Shown here: positions 37,512-45,469 of the stretch, one piece after another
Layout of the letters: every line of letters starts with the position of its first letter
How positions within the stretch are numbered: the stretch's first letter is position 1
From: Streptomyces griseochromogenes
Lineage (GTDB): Bacteria; Actinomycetota; Actinomycetes; Streptomycetales; Streptomycetaceae
Direction: 5' to 3'
Length of the DNA stretch: 64,000 nucleotides
Assembly: GCF_001542625.1 (NCBI RefSeq)
Contig: NZ_CP016279.1
Span: 6,510,001-6,574,000 of the forward strand
Made by a program: the position numbers and the translations under genes
Notes under the pieces: model-generated
What the model was told of the DNA's origin: nothing
What the model saw: only the letters and a program-made list of their open reading frames with translations
Databases searched by the model: none

Positions 37512-38265
37512 CGCCGTCCGGCCGGCGCGCCACGACCAGCCGGGCGCGAGGGCTGCCGCCGTCCCGCCGCCCGAACTCGGGCAGGGCCCGCAGGTCGACC
37601 GTGAACCCGGCGCGCGTCAGCTCCTCCAGCACCTGGCCGAGCCGGAAGGCCCGGTAGTACATGACGAACGGCGGCCGCCACACGGCGTTGCGCACCCGCA
37701 TCACCGCGTCGAAGCCGAGCAGCATCCAGAACGCCGGGCTCGCCGGGCGGGGCGGAGCGAGGACCGGGAAGGCGAACCGGCCGCCCGGCCGCAGCACCGA
37801 GTGGACCTGGGTGAACAGCCCGGGCAGTTCCCGGGGCAGGAAGTGACCGAACGCCCCGAAGCTGACCACGAGGTCGAACGCGGCCGTGAACGGCAGGGCC
37901 CGGGCGTCGCCGCGCACCCAGGCGACGCCCGGCGTCCCGGGCCCCGCCGGAACTCGCTCGACCGGACCCGTCGCCCGGCGCCGGGCGACGTCGAGCATGC
38001 CGGCGCTGAAGTCGACGCCGGTGACGCTCCGGTGGCACAGCCCGGCCAGGACGTCCGTCCCGGCACCAGTGCCGCAGCACAGGTCGAGACCGTCCTCGAA
38101 CGGACCGAGCGGGCCGAGCGCCTTCGCCACGGACTCCAGCACCGTGTCCGGCGTCCGGAAGGGCGTGTGGTCGAACTTCGGGGCCAGCAGGTCGTATCCG
38201 TGCTCGACGGACGACAGCGCCTGCACGGCGAGTTCGCGCAGTGTGGGGCCTTCGGGGCTGAACAT
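37489..38265 (-). CDS. Class I SAM-dependent methyltransferase
   Basis: A 258-residue methyltransferase. The SAM-binding motif I is LDLCCGTGAGTDVLAG (about 61-76), followed by VTGVDFSAGMLDVARRR (motif II), VRGDARALPF and FDLVVSFGAFGHF. The substrate is unknown. It starts 4 nt downstream of the padR stop at 38270, so the two are one operon. The 3' end runs 23 nt into the convergent gntR gene. Confidence 0.83.
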   Translation of the reverse strand: MFSPEGPTLRELAVQALSSVEHGYDLLAPKFDHTPFRTPDTVLESVAKALGPLGPFEDGLDLCCGTGAGTDVLAGLCHRSVTGVDFSAGMLDVARRRATGPVERVPAGPGTPGVAWVRGDARALPFTAAFDLVVSFGAFGHFLPRELPGLFTQVHSVLRPGGRFAFPVLAPPRPASPAFWMLLGFDAVMRVRNAVWRPPFVMYYRAFRLGQVLEELTRAGFTVDLRALPEFGRRDGGSPRARLVVARRPDGATPPPAA

Positions 38266-38269
38266 CCCG

Positions 38270-38833
38270 TCAGCCTAGGGGGATCCGCTGCTTCAGCACC
38301 CCGAGAACGCGCTCGCACCAGCGCAGGTTCTCCTCCTCGAAGGCGATCCCGGCCATGAGGGTGAGGTAGGGGCCGATCCGGTCGGCCGTGCGCAGGTACT
38401 CCTCCTCGTTCCGGCCGTCGAGGAGGCGTTCACGCACCCGCTGGTAGCGGTCGAGCTTGCCGCGCGCCCAGCCTCCGCGCTCCTCGACGAGCGCCCGGGT
38501 CACCTCAGGGTCACCGCCGTCCATGGCCTGGATCTTGATGAGGAGTTCGTCGCGGACGGCGGTGGGCCGCTTCGGCGGCTGGGCGGCGAAGGCGGCGAGC
38601 TGGGTCCGGCCGGCCTCGGTGAGGGTGAACATCCGCTTGGTGGGCCGACGTTCCTGCGGCACCGTCCGGGCCTCGACCAGCCCGTCCTGCGCCAGCCGCT
38701 CCAGCTCCCGGTAGAGCTGCTGGGGTGTGGCGGGCCAGAAGTTCGCGAGCGAGACGTCGAACACCTTCGACAGCTCGTAACCCGAGGCCTCGCCCTCCAG
38801 CAGGGCGGCCAGGACGGCGTATTTGAGCGACAT
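38270..38833 (-). CDS. PadR family transcriptional regulator
   Basis: A 187-residue PadR protein beginning MSLKYAVLAALLEGEASGYEL, with PATPQQLYRELERLAQDGLV as recognition helix region and TKRMFTLTEAG as the wing. A C-terminal helical domain (about 90-187) supports dimerisation. It is the first gene of an operon with the methyltransferase and is divergent from a SnoaL-like gene with only 72 bp between, so it may regulate both. Confidence 0.83.
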   Translation of the reverse strand: MSLKYAVLAALLEGEASGYELSKVFDVSLANFWPATPQQLYRELERLAQDGLVEARTVPQERRPTKRMFTLTEAGRTQLAAFAAQPPKRPTAVRDELLIKIQAMDGGDPEVTRALVEERGGWARGKLDRYQRVRERLLDGRNEEEYLRTADRIGPYLTLMAGIAFEEENLRWCERVLGVLKQRIPLG

Positions 38834-38877
38834 GTGGACACGCTAGCAGCAGCTGATTACTCTCATCCGCACCTATT

Positions 38878-38889
38878 CAATAAATTGAC
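38878..38889. promoter_or_regulatory. Inverted repeat between padR and the SnoaL-like gene
   Basis: TCAAT (38878-38882) and ATTGA (38885-38889) are exact reverse complements with a 2-nt spacer, in an AT-rich island of a GC-rich region. It sits just upstream of the SnoaL-like start and within the padR promoter region. Confidence 0.35.
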
Positions 38890-38905
38890 TATGCGAGGTG
38901 ATCGG

Positions 38906-39322
38906 ATGCGCGCGTTCCGCGAGGCGGTCGAGGCGGGCGACATGGACGCCGTCGAGGCGCTGCTGGCCGAGGACGTCGTCTTCAGCAGCCCGGTCGTCTT
39001 CAAGCCCTATCCGGGCAAGGCGATCACCGCGGCGATCCTGCACGCGGTCTCCCAGGTCTTCGAGGACTTCCGGTACAAGCGCGAGCTCGCCGGCGCCGAC
39101 GGCCGCGACCACGCGCTCGTCTTCCGCGCCCGCGTGGACGACCGGGAGCTGACCGGCTGCGACTTCCTGCATGTGAACGAGGAGGGCCTGATCGACGAGT
39201 TCACAGTGATGGTGCGCCCGCTGTCGGGCGCCCAGGCACTGGCCACGGCCATGGGCGCCCGGTTCGACCGGATCCTCGAGGACGCGCGGGCCCGCTCGGC
39301 AGGTACGGGCGTCAGCCCTTGA
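38906..39322 (+). CDS. SnoaL/NTF2-like domain protein
   Basis: A 138-residue alpha-beta cone-fold protein. The N-terminal helix RAFREAVEAGDMDAVEALLAEDVVFSSPVVF is the family signature. Strands with GRDHALVFRARVDDRELTGCD and VNEEGLIDEFTVMVRPL follow. The fold serves enzymes and binding proteins, so the function cannot be read. ATG 38906 has AGGTGA upstream; ATG 38891 would overlap that site. The end overlaps the convergent Pro-rich membrane protein by 11 nt. Confidence 0.8.
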   Translation: MRAFREAVEAGDMDAVEALLAEDVVFSSPVVFKPYPGKAITAAILHAVSQVFEDFRYKRELAGADGRDHALVFRARVDDRELTGCDFLHVNEEGLIDEFTVMVRPLSGAQALATAMGARFDRILEDARARSAGTGVSP

Positions 39323-40178
39323 GCTTCTCCAGCGTGGACTTGGTGTCCGCCTTCAGCCAGTCGGACACCTCGGTGAGCCGGGGCGGGTTCTTGTCCTGGT
39401 CGTAGGAGGTGAGATAGGCGCTGTAGCTCATCGTGTACGTCACCCAGCCTTCGCGCACGGCGAGCGTGGCGTAGCGGGAACCGCTGGTGGTGTCCTGGCT
39501 GACCAGGTAGGCCTCGTCGCCGATGCCCTTGACCGGGTCGACGTCGTAACCGGTGTGGCTGGCGCCGTAGTTCTTCCAGGTGGCGGTGAACTCCGGCGCC
39601 GGGTCGGTCTTGCGGTGCAGGTCCACCTGCGTGGTCAGATAGGCGTCCGCGTACGAGGACCCCGTCTTCTTCAGGCCCATGCTGCAGTAACTCTCGTCCA
39701 GCGCCTTGTCCTCCAGGGAGCTGTGCGTCGGCTTGGAGTCCTCCTCGGGGTACTCGTCCTTGAACGAGGAGTAGTCCACTTCCGAGCACATGTTGGAAGG
39801 TGCCGCGAAGCCCCGCAGGTCCGCGCCGTCGCCCTTGCCGCCGATCAGGAACACCCCGGCCGCCCATGCCCCGGAGGCGACGACCGCGCCGACGACCGCC
39901 CACAACACGGCCCGCCCGGCGCCACCGCCGCCACCGGAGGGCGGGACCGGCACGGGACCGTACGGCTGCGGCTGCGGCTGCGCATACGGGTTCCCCGGCT
40001 GAGGCTGACCCGGCAGGGGCTGGGCGGGCAGGCTCACCTGCGTGGGCTGGGCATAGAAGTTCCCCGGCGCAGGAGACTGCGCGCCCGGGTAGGGGTAGGC
40101 CGTCGGCTGCGGCGGGACCGCCGGTCGCTGTGCGGGAGGCTGGTCGGCCGGCTGCTGAGGCTGGGGTGGCGTGGACAT
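39312..40178 (-). CDS. Pro-rich single-span membrane protein with extracellular domain
   Basis: A 288-residue protein. The N-terminal 80 residues are a Pro/Gln/Tyr-rich cytoplasmic region (YPYPGAQSPAPG, PYAQPQPQPYGPV). One membrane span at about 89-113 (AVLWAVVGAVVASGAWAAGVFLI) is followed by an outside domain with two Cys (NMCSEVDYSSF and ESYCSMGLKKTG) that probably pair. The ending EVSDWLKADTKSTLEKLKG is helical. No catalytic motif is seen. It resembles Streptomyces proteins of unknown function in which a Pro-rich tail precedes an extracytoplasmic domain. Confidence 0.75.
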   Translation of the reverse strand: MSTPPQPQQPADQPPAQRPAVPPQPTAYPYPGAQSPAPGNFYAQPTQVSLPAQPLPGQPQPGNPYAQPQPQPYGPVPVPPSGGGGGAGRAVLWAVVGAVVASGAWAAGVFLIGGKGDGADLRGFAAPSNMCSEVDYSSFKDEYPEEDSKPTHSSLEDKALDESYCSMGLKKTGSSYADAYLTTQVDLHRKTDPAPEFTATWKNYGASHTGYDVDPVKGIGDEAYLVSQDTTSGSRYATLAVREGWVTYTMSYSAYLTSYDQDKNPPRLTEVSDWLKADTKSTLEKLKG

Positions 40179-40230
40179 GTCCTGACGATAGTGCAGGGTT
40201 GGCGGTCAAGTCCCCTGACGTCCGGAATAG

Positions 40231-41520
40231 TTATGGTTTGGGGATGGCTGATTCGGCATCATGCCGCCCGGCTCGGTCGCCCAGGCGCACGGGAAGCGTC
40301 CGGACGCTGTTGCCGACGAAACTGGAGTGACGGGTCAGCTCGTCCTCGGCCACCGCGAGGTCCAGCCGCGGGAAGCGGGCGAACAGCCGCTCCAGTGCGA
40401 CGGTGGCCTCCAGCCGGGCCAGCGGGGCGCCCAGGCAGTAGTGGGCGCCGTGCCCGAGGGAGAGGTGGCGCACCCCGTCGGCGCGGGCGGGCCGGGTGAC
40501 GTCGAAGCGGTCGGCGTCGGGGCCGTGTGCGGCCGGGTCGCGGCCGGCTGCGGAGTAGCCGGCGAGGACGGGTGTACCCGCGGGTATGAGCGTGCCGTCC
40601 ACGGTCAGGTCCCGGACGGGATAGCGGAACGGGAAGTAGCTGACCGGCGCGTCCCAGCGCAGCGTCTCCTCCACCACGTCGGCCCAGCTCGCCTTCCCCG
40701 CGCGCACCAGCTCCAGCTGGCCGCGATGGCCGCACAGGGCGCGGACGGCGTTGGTGATGAGGTTCAGCGTGGTCTCGTGGCCGGCGATGATCATCAGGAC
40801 CAGGGTGCCGATGAGCTCCTGCCCGCCGAGCCGGTCGCCGTCCTCGTCGCGGGCGGCGATCAGGGCGCTGGTGAGGTCGTCACCGGGTCCTTCGGCCTTC
40901 GCGGCGGCGATCGCGGCCAGGACGGCGACGAGCTCCCGGTTGGCGGCGACCGCCTCGTCCGGTTCGATGTCGGTGGCCACGACCTGGTTGGACAGATGGT
41001 GCAGCCGGTCGCGGAACTCGGCGTCGACGCCCAGGAGTTCGCTGATGACGCTCATGGGCAGGGGCAGCGCGAAGTGCTCCCGCAGATCGGCGACCCCGCC
41101 GCCCGCCTCGGCCGCCCGCTCCAGACCGTCGAGCAGCGAGGCCGTCAACTCCTCGATCCGGGGCCGGAGTTCCTCGACCCTCCGGGGCGTGAACGCCCGG
41201 CTCACCAGCGACCGCAGCCTGCGGTGGTCGTCTCCGTCGGCGGTGGTCATGCCCTGCACGGTGGCGAAGGTCAGCAGCGGCCAGCCGGCGCCGATCCGGC
41301 CCTCCCGCAACGCCCTGAAGTGGCGTGCGTCCTTTGCGACATCGGGGTGCTGCAGGAAGTCCCTGAGTGCGTCGTGCCCGAGTACGGCCATCCCCTCGAT
41401 GCCGCCCGGCAGCAGGACCGGGGCGACGGCACCGCGGGCCAGCAGCCGGGCGTTGGCGGCGTGCGGGCAGCCGCCGGAGGGATCCATGCGGTGCGGCGCG
41501 GTGGCGGGAGTGGGCTCCAC
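40231..41520 (-). CDS. Cytochrome P450
   Basis: A 429-residue heme monooxygenase. The oxygen-binding I helix is LMIIAGHETTLNLI, the EXXR motif is EETLR in VVEETLRWDAPV, and the heme-binding loop is LSLGHGAHYCLGAPLARLE with the proximal Cys. The N-terminus has no membrane anchor, so it is the soluble bacterial type and needs a ferredoxin and reductase. Helix-I and heme-loop sequences resemble the CYP107-like group, but no subfamily is claimed. GTG 41520 has AGGAG 5 nt upstream, which decides the start. No ferredoxin gene is adjacent. Substrate unknown. Confidence 0.87.
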   Translation of the reverse strand: MEPTPATAPHRMDPSGGCPHAANARLLARGAVAPVLLPGGIEGMAVLGHDALRDFLQHPDVAKDARHFRALREGRIGAGWPLLTFATVQGMTTADGDDHRRLRSLVSRAFTPRRVEELRPRIEELTASLLDGLERAAEAGGGVADLREHFALPLPMSVISELLGVDAEFRDRLHHLSNQVVATDIEPDEAVAANRELVAVLAAIAAAKAEGPGDDLTSALIAARDEDGDRLGGQELIGTLVLMIIAGHETTLNLITNAVRALCGHRGQLELVRAGKASWADVVEETLRWDAPVSYFPFRYPVRDLTVDGTLIPAGTPVLAGYSAAGRDPAAHGPDADRFDVTRPARADGVRHLSLGHGAHYCLGAPLARLEATVALERLFARFPRLDLAVAEDELTRHSSFVGNSVRTLPVRLGDRAGRHDAESAIPKP

Positions 41521-41934
41521 CTGTTCTCCTGACGGCCGTAGGACGGGATCGAGCCCGATCGTAAGCTCGGACGGGCGCTCGGCGGAGCGGCCTCGCACGC
41601 CACGTCACGTCCAGGACCGCCGTACCGGCCTGTCGGGCCGCTCTCCTTCATGGCGGGAACAGGTGGCACACCGGATGTGTTGACCTGATCGCGCTCGTGC
41701 CGCGCCATCGAGTGGTACGGTGCTCTCGGCACATGAGTACGCCCCCTCGTGGGCGCCGGTGCCGGTTTCTCCTCTCCGCGCTGATCCGCCCGTCGTTTTC
41801 CGGCCCAGGCGCGTCGGCTTCTCAGCACCACCTCGGTCCGAGGTGACGTTTCCGCCGCCCGGAGGCACATACGCCCTCCCGTTCCGCGGCTCCTCCCCCC
41901 CTTCCTCATGTCTTCCGTCCGCGAAAGGACCCCG
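41521..41934. other. Intergenic leader region before the short rho
   Basis: 414 bp in the divergent region between the P450 gene and rho. A 37-codon frame from ATG 41733 to TGA 41846 (MSTPPRGRRCRFLLSALIRP at its start) is rich in Arg and Ser and lacks a strong ribosome site; it could be a leader peptide but is not called as a gene. TTGACC (41680-41685) is a possible -35 without a good -10 at the right distance. Confidence 0.4.
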
Positions 41935-43083
41935 ATGACCACCACACTCGAACCCCCTCACGTACAGCAGCAGGCCCCGGCCGCCCGGCCCGTCACCGGC
42001 GTCCTCGACATCGACGCGCACGGGAAGGGGCATCTGCGAGCCCTGAACTGCCTGTCCTCCCCCGCAGACCCCCAGGTCTCCCCGGCCCTGATCCGCCGCC
42101 ACGGCCTGCGCAAGGGCGACCTCGTCGAGGGCGTCCGCGGGGCTCAGCGCGCCCTGACCGAGGTCGCCCGCGTCAACGGGCGCGAACCGGACGGGCTCCG
42201 GGCCCGGCGCCACTTCCGGGACCTCACCCCGCTTCACCCGCAGGAGCGGATCCGCCTCGAACACCCGGCAGCCGGCCTGGCCGGGCGCGTCGCCGACCTC
42301 TTCGCGCCGGTCGGCAAGGGCCAGCGCGGACTGATCGTGGCCCCGCCCAAGAGCGGCAAGACCGTGCTGCTCCAGCAGCTCGCCGCGGCCGTGGCCGGCA
42401 ACCACCCCGCATGCCGGCTGATGGTCCTCCTTCTGGACGAGCGTCCCGAGGAAGTCACCGAGATGCGCCGCTCCGTGCGCGGCGAGGTGTACGCTTCCAC
42501 CTTCGACCGGACGCCCAAGGAGCACATCGCCCTCGCGGACCTGGTCGTCGAGCGGGCCAAGCGGCTCGTCGAGGACGGCGAGGACGTCGTCATCCTGCTG
42601 GACTCCCTGACCCGGCTGTGCCGGGCCCACAACAACGCCTCGGCCGCCGGCGGACGCACGCTCAGCGGCGGTGTCGACGCGGGCGCGCTGGTGGGTCCCA
42701 AGCGGTTCTTCGGCGCCGCCCGCCGGGCCGAGGAGGGCGGCTCGCTCACCATCCTCGCCACCGTCCTGGTGGACACCGGCTCCCGCGCCGACGGCTACTT
42801 CTTCGAGGAGCTGAAGAGCACGGGCAACATGGAACTGCGGATGGACCGCGAACTCGCCGCCCGCCGCCTCTTCCCGGCCGTGGACATCGACACCACGGGC
42901 ACCCGCCGCGAGGAACTCCTGCTCACCCAGGCCGAGTTGACGGTCACCCGGGGGCTGCGCCGGGCCCTGCGCTCCCGGGACGGCGGACCGGCCGCCCTGG
43001 AGACGCTGCTGGAGCGGATGCGGGACACCCCCGACAACGCCACGTTCCTGCGTCGCGTCCAGCCGACGCTCCCCACGGGCTGA
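41935..43083 (+). CDS. Short Rho-type transcription termination factor (probable second Rho)
   Basis: A 382-residue Rho protein. It keeps a cold-shock-like RNA-binding region (about 20-75: TGVLDIDAHGKGHLRAL, LIRRHGLRKGDLV). The ATPase has Walker A in GLIVAPPKSGKT (about 133-143), Walker B region VVILLDSLTRLCRAHN, and the later GTGNMELRMDR-type loop (STGNMELRMDREL). It lacks the long charged N-terminal insert of the main actinobacterial Rho, which is usually above 600 residues, so it is probably a second Rho. Residues known to contact bicyclomycin in E. coli Rho (Met in EEVTEMRR, Ser in DSLTRL) are retained. The ATG has AAAGGA upstream. Confidence 0.85.
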   Translation: MTTTLEPPHVQQQAPAARPVTGVLDIDAHGKGHLRALNCLSSPADPQVSPALIRRHGLRKGDLVEGVRGAQRALTEVARVNGREPDGLRARRHFRDLTPLHPQERIRLEHPAAGLAGRVADLFAPVGKGQRGLIVAPPKSGKTVLLQQLAAAVAGNHPACRLMVLLLDERPEEVTEMRRSVRGEVYASTFDRTPKEHIALADLVVERAKRLVEDGEDVVILLDSLTRLCRAHNNASAAGGRTLSGGVDAGALVGPKRFFGAARRAEEGGSLTILATVLVDTGSRADGYFFEELKSTGNMELRMDRELAARRLFPAVDIDTTGTRREELLLTQAELTVTRGLRRALRSRDGGPAALETLLERMRDTPDNATFLRRVQPTLPTG

Positions 43084-43184
43084 GTGGCGCCGTACCCCCT
43101 CGCGGTGCGTCATCCGGGTTGCTCCCGTAGGCCGTCCGGCCCGGGCAGCGAGCCGCGCCCCCCTCCCCTTCCTACGTTGATCAT

Positions 43185-44360
43185 ATGATCACCGGATTCT
43201 CTCGTCGGACGGCCGTATCAGCCTGTTCCCTGTGTGCGGCGGGCGCGCTGGCGCTCGCGCCGGCCGCCGCCGCGACCGGACACCGTGCGGGGGATCCCGC
43301 ACCACCCGGGCCGCGGGCGGCGGTGCCCCAGCCGTCCCTGCTCTACCGCTCCGGCACACAGGTGCGGCCGCGTCACGGGGCGCCGGGGGTGCCGGAGGTC
43401 TCCGCGCTGTCCTGGCTGGTCGCCGACGCCGACAGCGGCGAGGTGCTGGCCGCGGCCGACGCGCACCGCGGGCTGCCGCCCGCGAGCACCCTGAAGACCC
43501 TGTTCGCCCTCACCGTGCTGCCCTCGCTGCCCGCGAACAAGCAGCACACCGTCCGGTACGAGGAGCTGGCGGACGTCGGCGAGGGCAGCAGTCTGGTCGG
43601 CGTCGAGGAGGGCCACAGCTACCAGGTGTCCGATCTGTGGCGCGGGGTCTTCCTCAGCTCCGGCAACGACGCCGTGCATGTGCTCGCCTCCCTGGGCGGG
43701 GGCTGGCGCGCCACGGCCGTCCGGATGCAGTCCATGGCCCGCTCGCTCGGCGCCCTGGACACCCACGTCGTCTCCCCGGACGGCTACGACACCCCCGGCC
43801 AGGTGTCCTCGGCGTTCGACCTGGCGGTGTTCGGCAGGGCCGGGCTGCGCAATCCGGACTTCGCGCGGTACTGCTCCACGGCCGTGGCCCAGTTCCCCGG
43901 TGACGGGTCGACGTACCCGATCGAGAACACCAACCGGCTGCTGACCGGCGAGGACGGCGTGGCCCCGTACCCGGGGCTGATCGGCATCAAGAACGGCTAC
44001 ACGAGCAACGCGGGCAACACCCTCGTCGCCGCGGCGCGCCGGAGCGGCCGCACCCTCGTGGTGACGGTGATGAACCCTCAGGCGGGCGGCGGGTTGACCG
44101 TGTACGAGGAGGCCCGCGAGCTGCTCGACTGGGGTTTCGCCGCGGCCGGTCTGGTGGATCCGGTGGGCTCCCTGGACGCGCTGCGCACCGGGTCGAAGTC
44201 CGCGTCGTCCACCGCACCCGTCGCGGCGGCCTCCTCCCCGGCACCGGACGACGACTCGGACTGGCCGCGGACCGCGGCCGTCGCGGGTCTCGCCGCCCTC
44301 GGCGCGGGAGCCGTGTCGGTGGCGCTGCGGGCCAAGGGCGGCCGGGCCGCGGGCGACTGA
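43185..44360 (+). CDS. D-alanyl-D-alanine carboxypeptidase, S11 family (DacA-like)
   Basis: A 391-residue cell-envelope enzyme. A signal peptide (about 1-30) is followed by the penicillin-binding catalytic domain: SXXK as ASTLKT near residue 101, SXN as LSSGNDAVH near 155, and KXG as GIKNGYTSNAGNT near 270. A Ser/Pro-rich linker and a C-terminal membrane span (about 365-382) end the protein. Such enzymes trim the terminal D-Ala of peptidoglycan. Its 3' end is overlapped on the other strand by 283 nt of the GT87-like gene. Confidence 0.87.
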   Translation: MITGFSRRTAVSACSLCAAGALALAPAAAATGHRAGDPAPPGPRAAVPQPSLLYRSGTQVRPRHGAPGVPEVSALSWLVADADSGEVLAAADAHRGLPPASTLKTLFALTVLPSLPANKQHTVRYEELADVGEGSSLVGVEEGHSYQVSDLWRGVFLSSGNDAVHVLASLGGGWRATAVRMQSMARSLGALDTHVVSPDGYDTPGQVSSAFDLAVFGRAGLRNPDFARYCSTAVAQFPGDGSTYPIENTNRLLTGEDGVAPYPGLIGIKNGYTSNAGNTLVAAARRSGRTLVVTVMNPQAGGGLTVYEEARELLDWGFAAAGLVDPVGSLDALRTGSKSASSTAPVAAASSPAPDDDSDWPRTAAVAGLAALGAGAVSVALRAKGGRAAGD

Positions 44361-45469
44361 CCTGCCGGCAGGATCAGCAGCAGGCCCAGCGTGATCCAGG
44401 TGTAGATGTTGCTGCCGAGGAAGCCGTCGATGCCGGAGGCGTCCTCGAACCAGAGCCACACCACGCTGGTGCACAGCACCGCGTACAGGGCGCCCGCGAT
44501 CCGCCGGTGACCGGCGCGCGCCAGCACCGCGAAGGACGGCAGCAGCCACACCAGGTGGTGCACCCAGGTGATCGGGCTGACCAGGCAGGCCGTGATCCCG
44601 GTGAGGGCGAAGGCCGCCGCCCAGTCACCGGCCGCCACCGCCCGACGGGTCCGCACCGCCCACACGCACAGCACCAGCAGGACCGCGGCGGCCCACAGCG
44701 CGCGGTCCGGCTCGCCGAGCCTAGCCAGGATGCCCTGCAGCGACTGGTTCGAGACGTAGTCGAGACGGCCGATGCGGCTGGTGTCCCACAAGGCCTCGGT
44801 CCAGTAGTAGCGGGACGCGCGCGGATCCGCGCAGGCGGCGAGACCGGTCGCCGCGAGGGCCACGGCGGTCGCCACCCCGGCCGCCCGCCGGCGCCCGGCG
44901 AGCAGCAGCAGGCCGATGAAGAGGGCGGGCGTGAGCTTCACCGCGGCGGCGAGCCCGATGCCGACGCCCGCCCAGCGGCCCCTGCCGGTCGCGAGGAGCC
45001 GGCAGTCGCCGAGGACCAGGGCGAGCAGCACCAGGTTCACCTGGCCGAAGCTGAAGGTGTCGCGCAGCGGTTCGAACAGCGCGAGCACGCACAGGGCCAG
45101 CGACCAGCGGAACCAGCCGTGACGCCGCCAGCCGGGTCCGGCCAGGATCCGCAGCACCACCGCGAGCGCGGCCAGGTTCACCAGCAGGGAGGCGGCGATC
45201 GCGGTGTCCCGGCCCATCGCCGCCAGCGGCAGCATGGCGAGCGCGGCGAACGGCGGATACGTGAAGCCGTACTCCGTCCCCGGCACGTGGTAGTCGTAGA
45301 TCCGGCCGCCGTGGTGCACCCAGGTGTGCACGGTCCCGTAGTAGACGCGCAGGTCGAAGAAGTCCCGCAGCAGCGGCACGGTCGCCGTGAACGCGGTCAC
45401 CGCCGCGGCCAGGGCCAGCACGAGCAGGACTCGGCCGCGCTCGGTGCGCGGCAGCGACAGACCGGTCAT
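44078..45469 (-). CDS. GT87-type polyprenol-phosphate-mannose-dependent mannosyltransferase
   Basis: A 463-residue multi-pass membrane protein with about ten hydrophobic segments. The N-terminal loop has RVYYGTVHTWVHHGGRIYDY, followed by YGFTYPPFAALAMLPLAAMG, typical of the alpha-1,2-mannosyltransferases related to PimE. The last 90 residues (after LLLILPAGQSPAA) are Ala/Ser/Pro-rich and lie antisense to the 3' end of the dacA-like gene. The start at 45469 overlaps the upstream mannosyltransferase stop by 4 nt (ATGA), so the two form an operon. Confidence 0.78.
   Translation of the reverse strand: MTGLSLPRTERGRVLLVLALAAAVTAFTATVPLLRDFFDLRVYYGTVHTWVHHGGRIYDYHVPGTEYGFTYPPFAALAMLPLAAMGRDTAIAASLLVNLAALAVVLRILAGPGWRRHGWFRWSLALCVLALFEPLRDTFSFGQVNLVLLALVLGDCRLLATGRGRWAGVGIGLAAAVKLTPALFIGLLLLAGRRRAAGVATAVALAATGLAACADPRASRYYWTEALWDTSRIGRLDYVSNQSLQGILARLGEPDRALWAAAVLLVLCVWAVRTRRAVAAGDWAAAFALTGITACLVSPITWVHHLVWLLPSFAVLARAGHRRIAGALYAVLCTSVVWLWFEDASGIDGFLGSNIYTWITLGLLLILPAGQSPAARPPLARSATDTAPAPRAARPATAAVRGQSESSSGAGEEAAATGAVDDADFDPVRSASREPTGSTRPAAAKPQSSSSRASSYTVNPPPA

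Noticed and set aside
41935..43083. The short Rho as a bicyclomycin-resistance copy beside a P450
   Set aside because: Positions matching known E. coli contact residues (Met in EEVTEMRR and Ser in DSLTRL) are unchanged, and no bicyclomycin biosynthesis genes other than a generic P450 are near.
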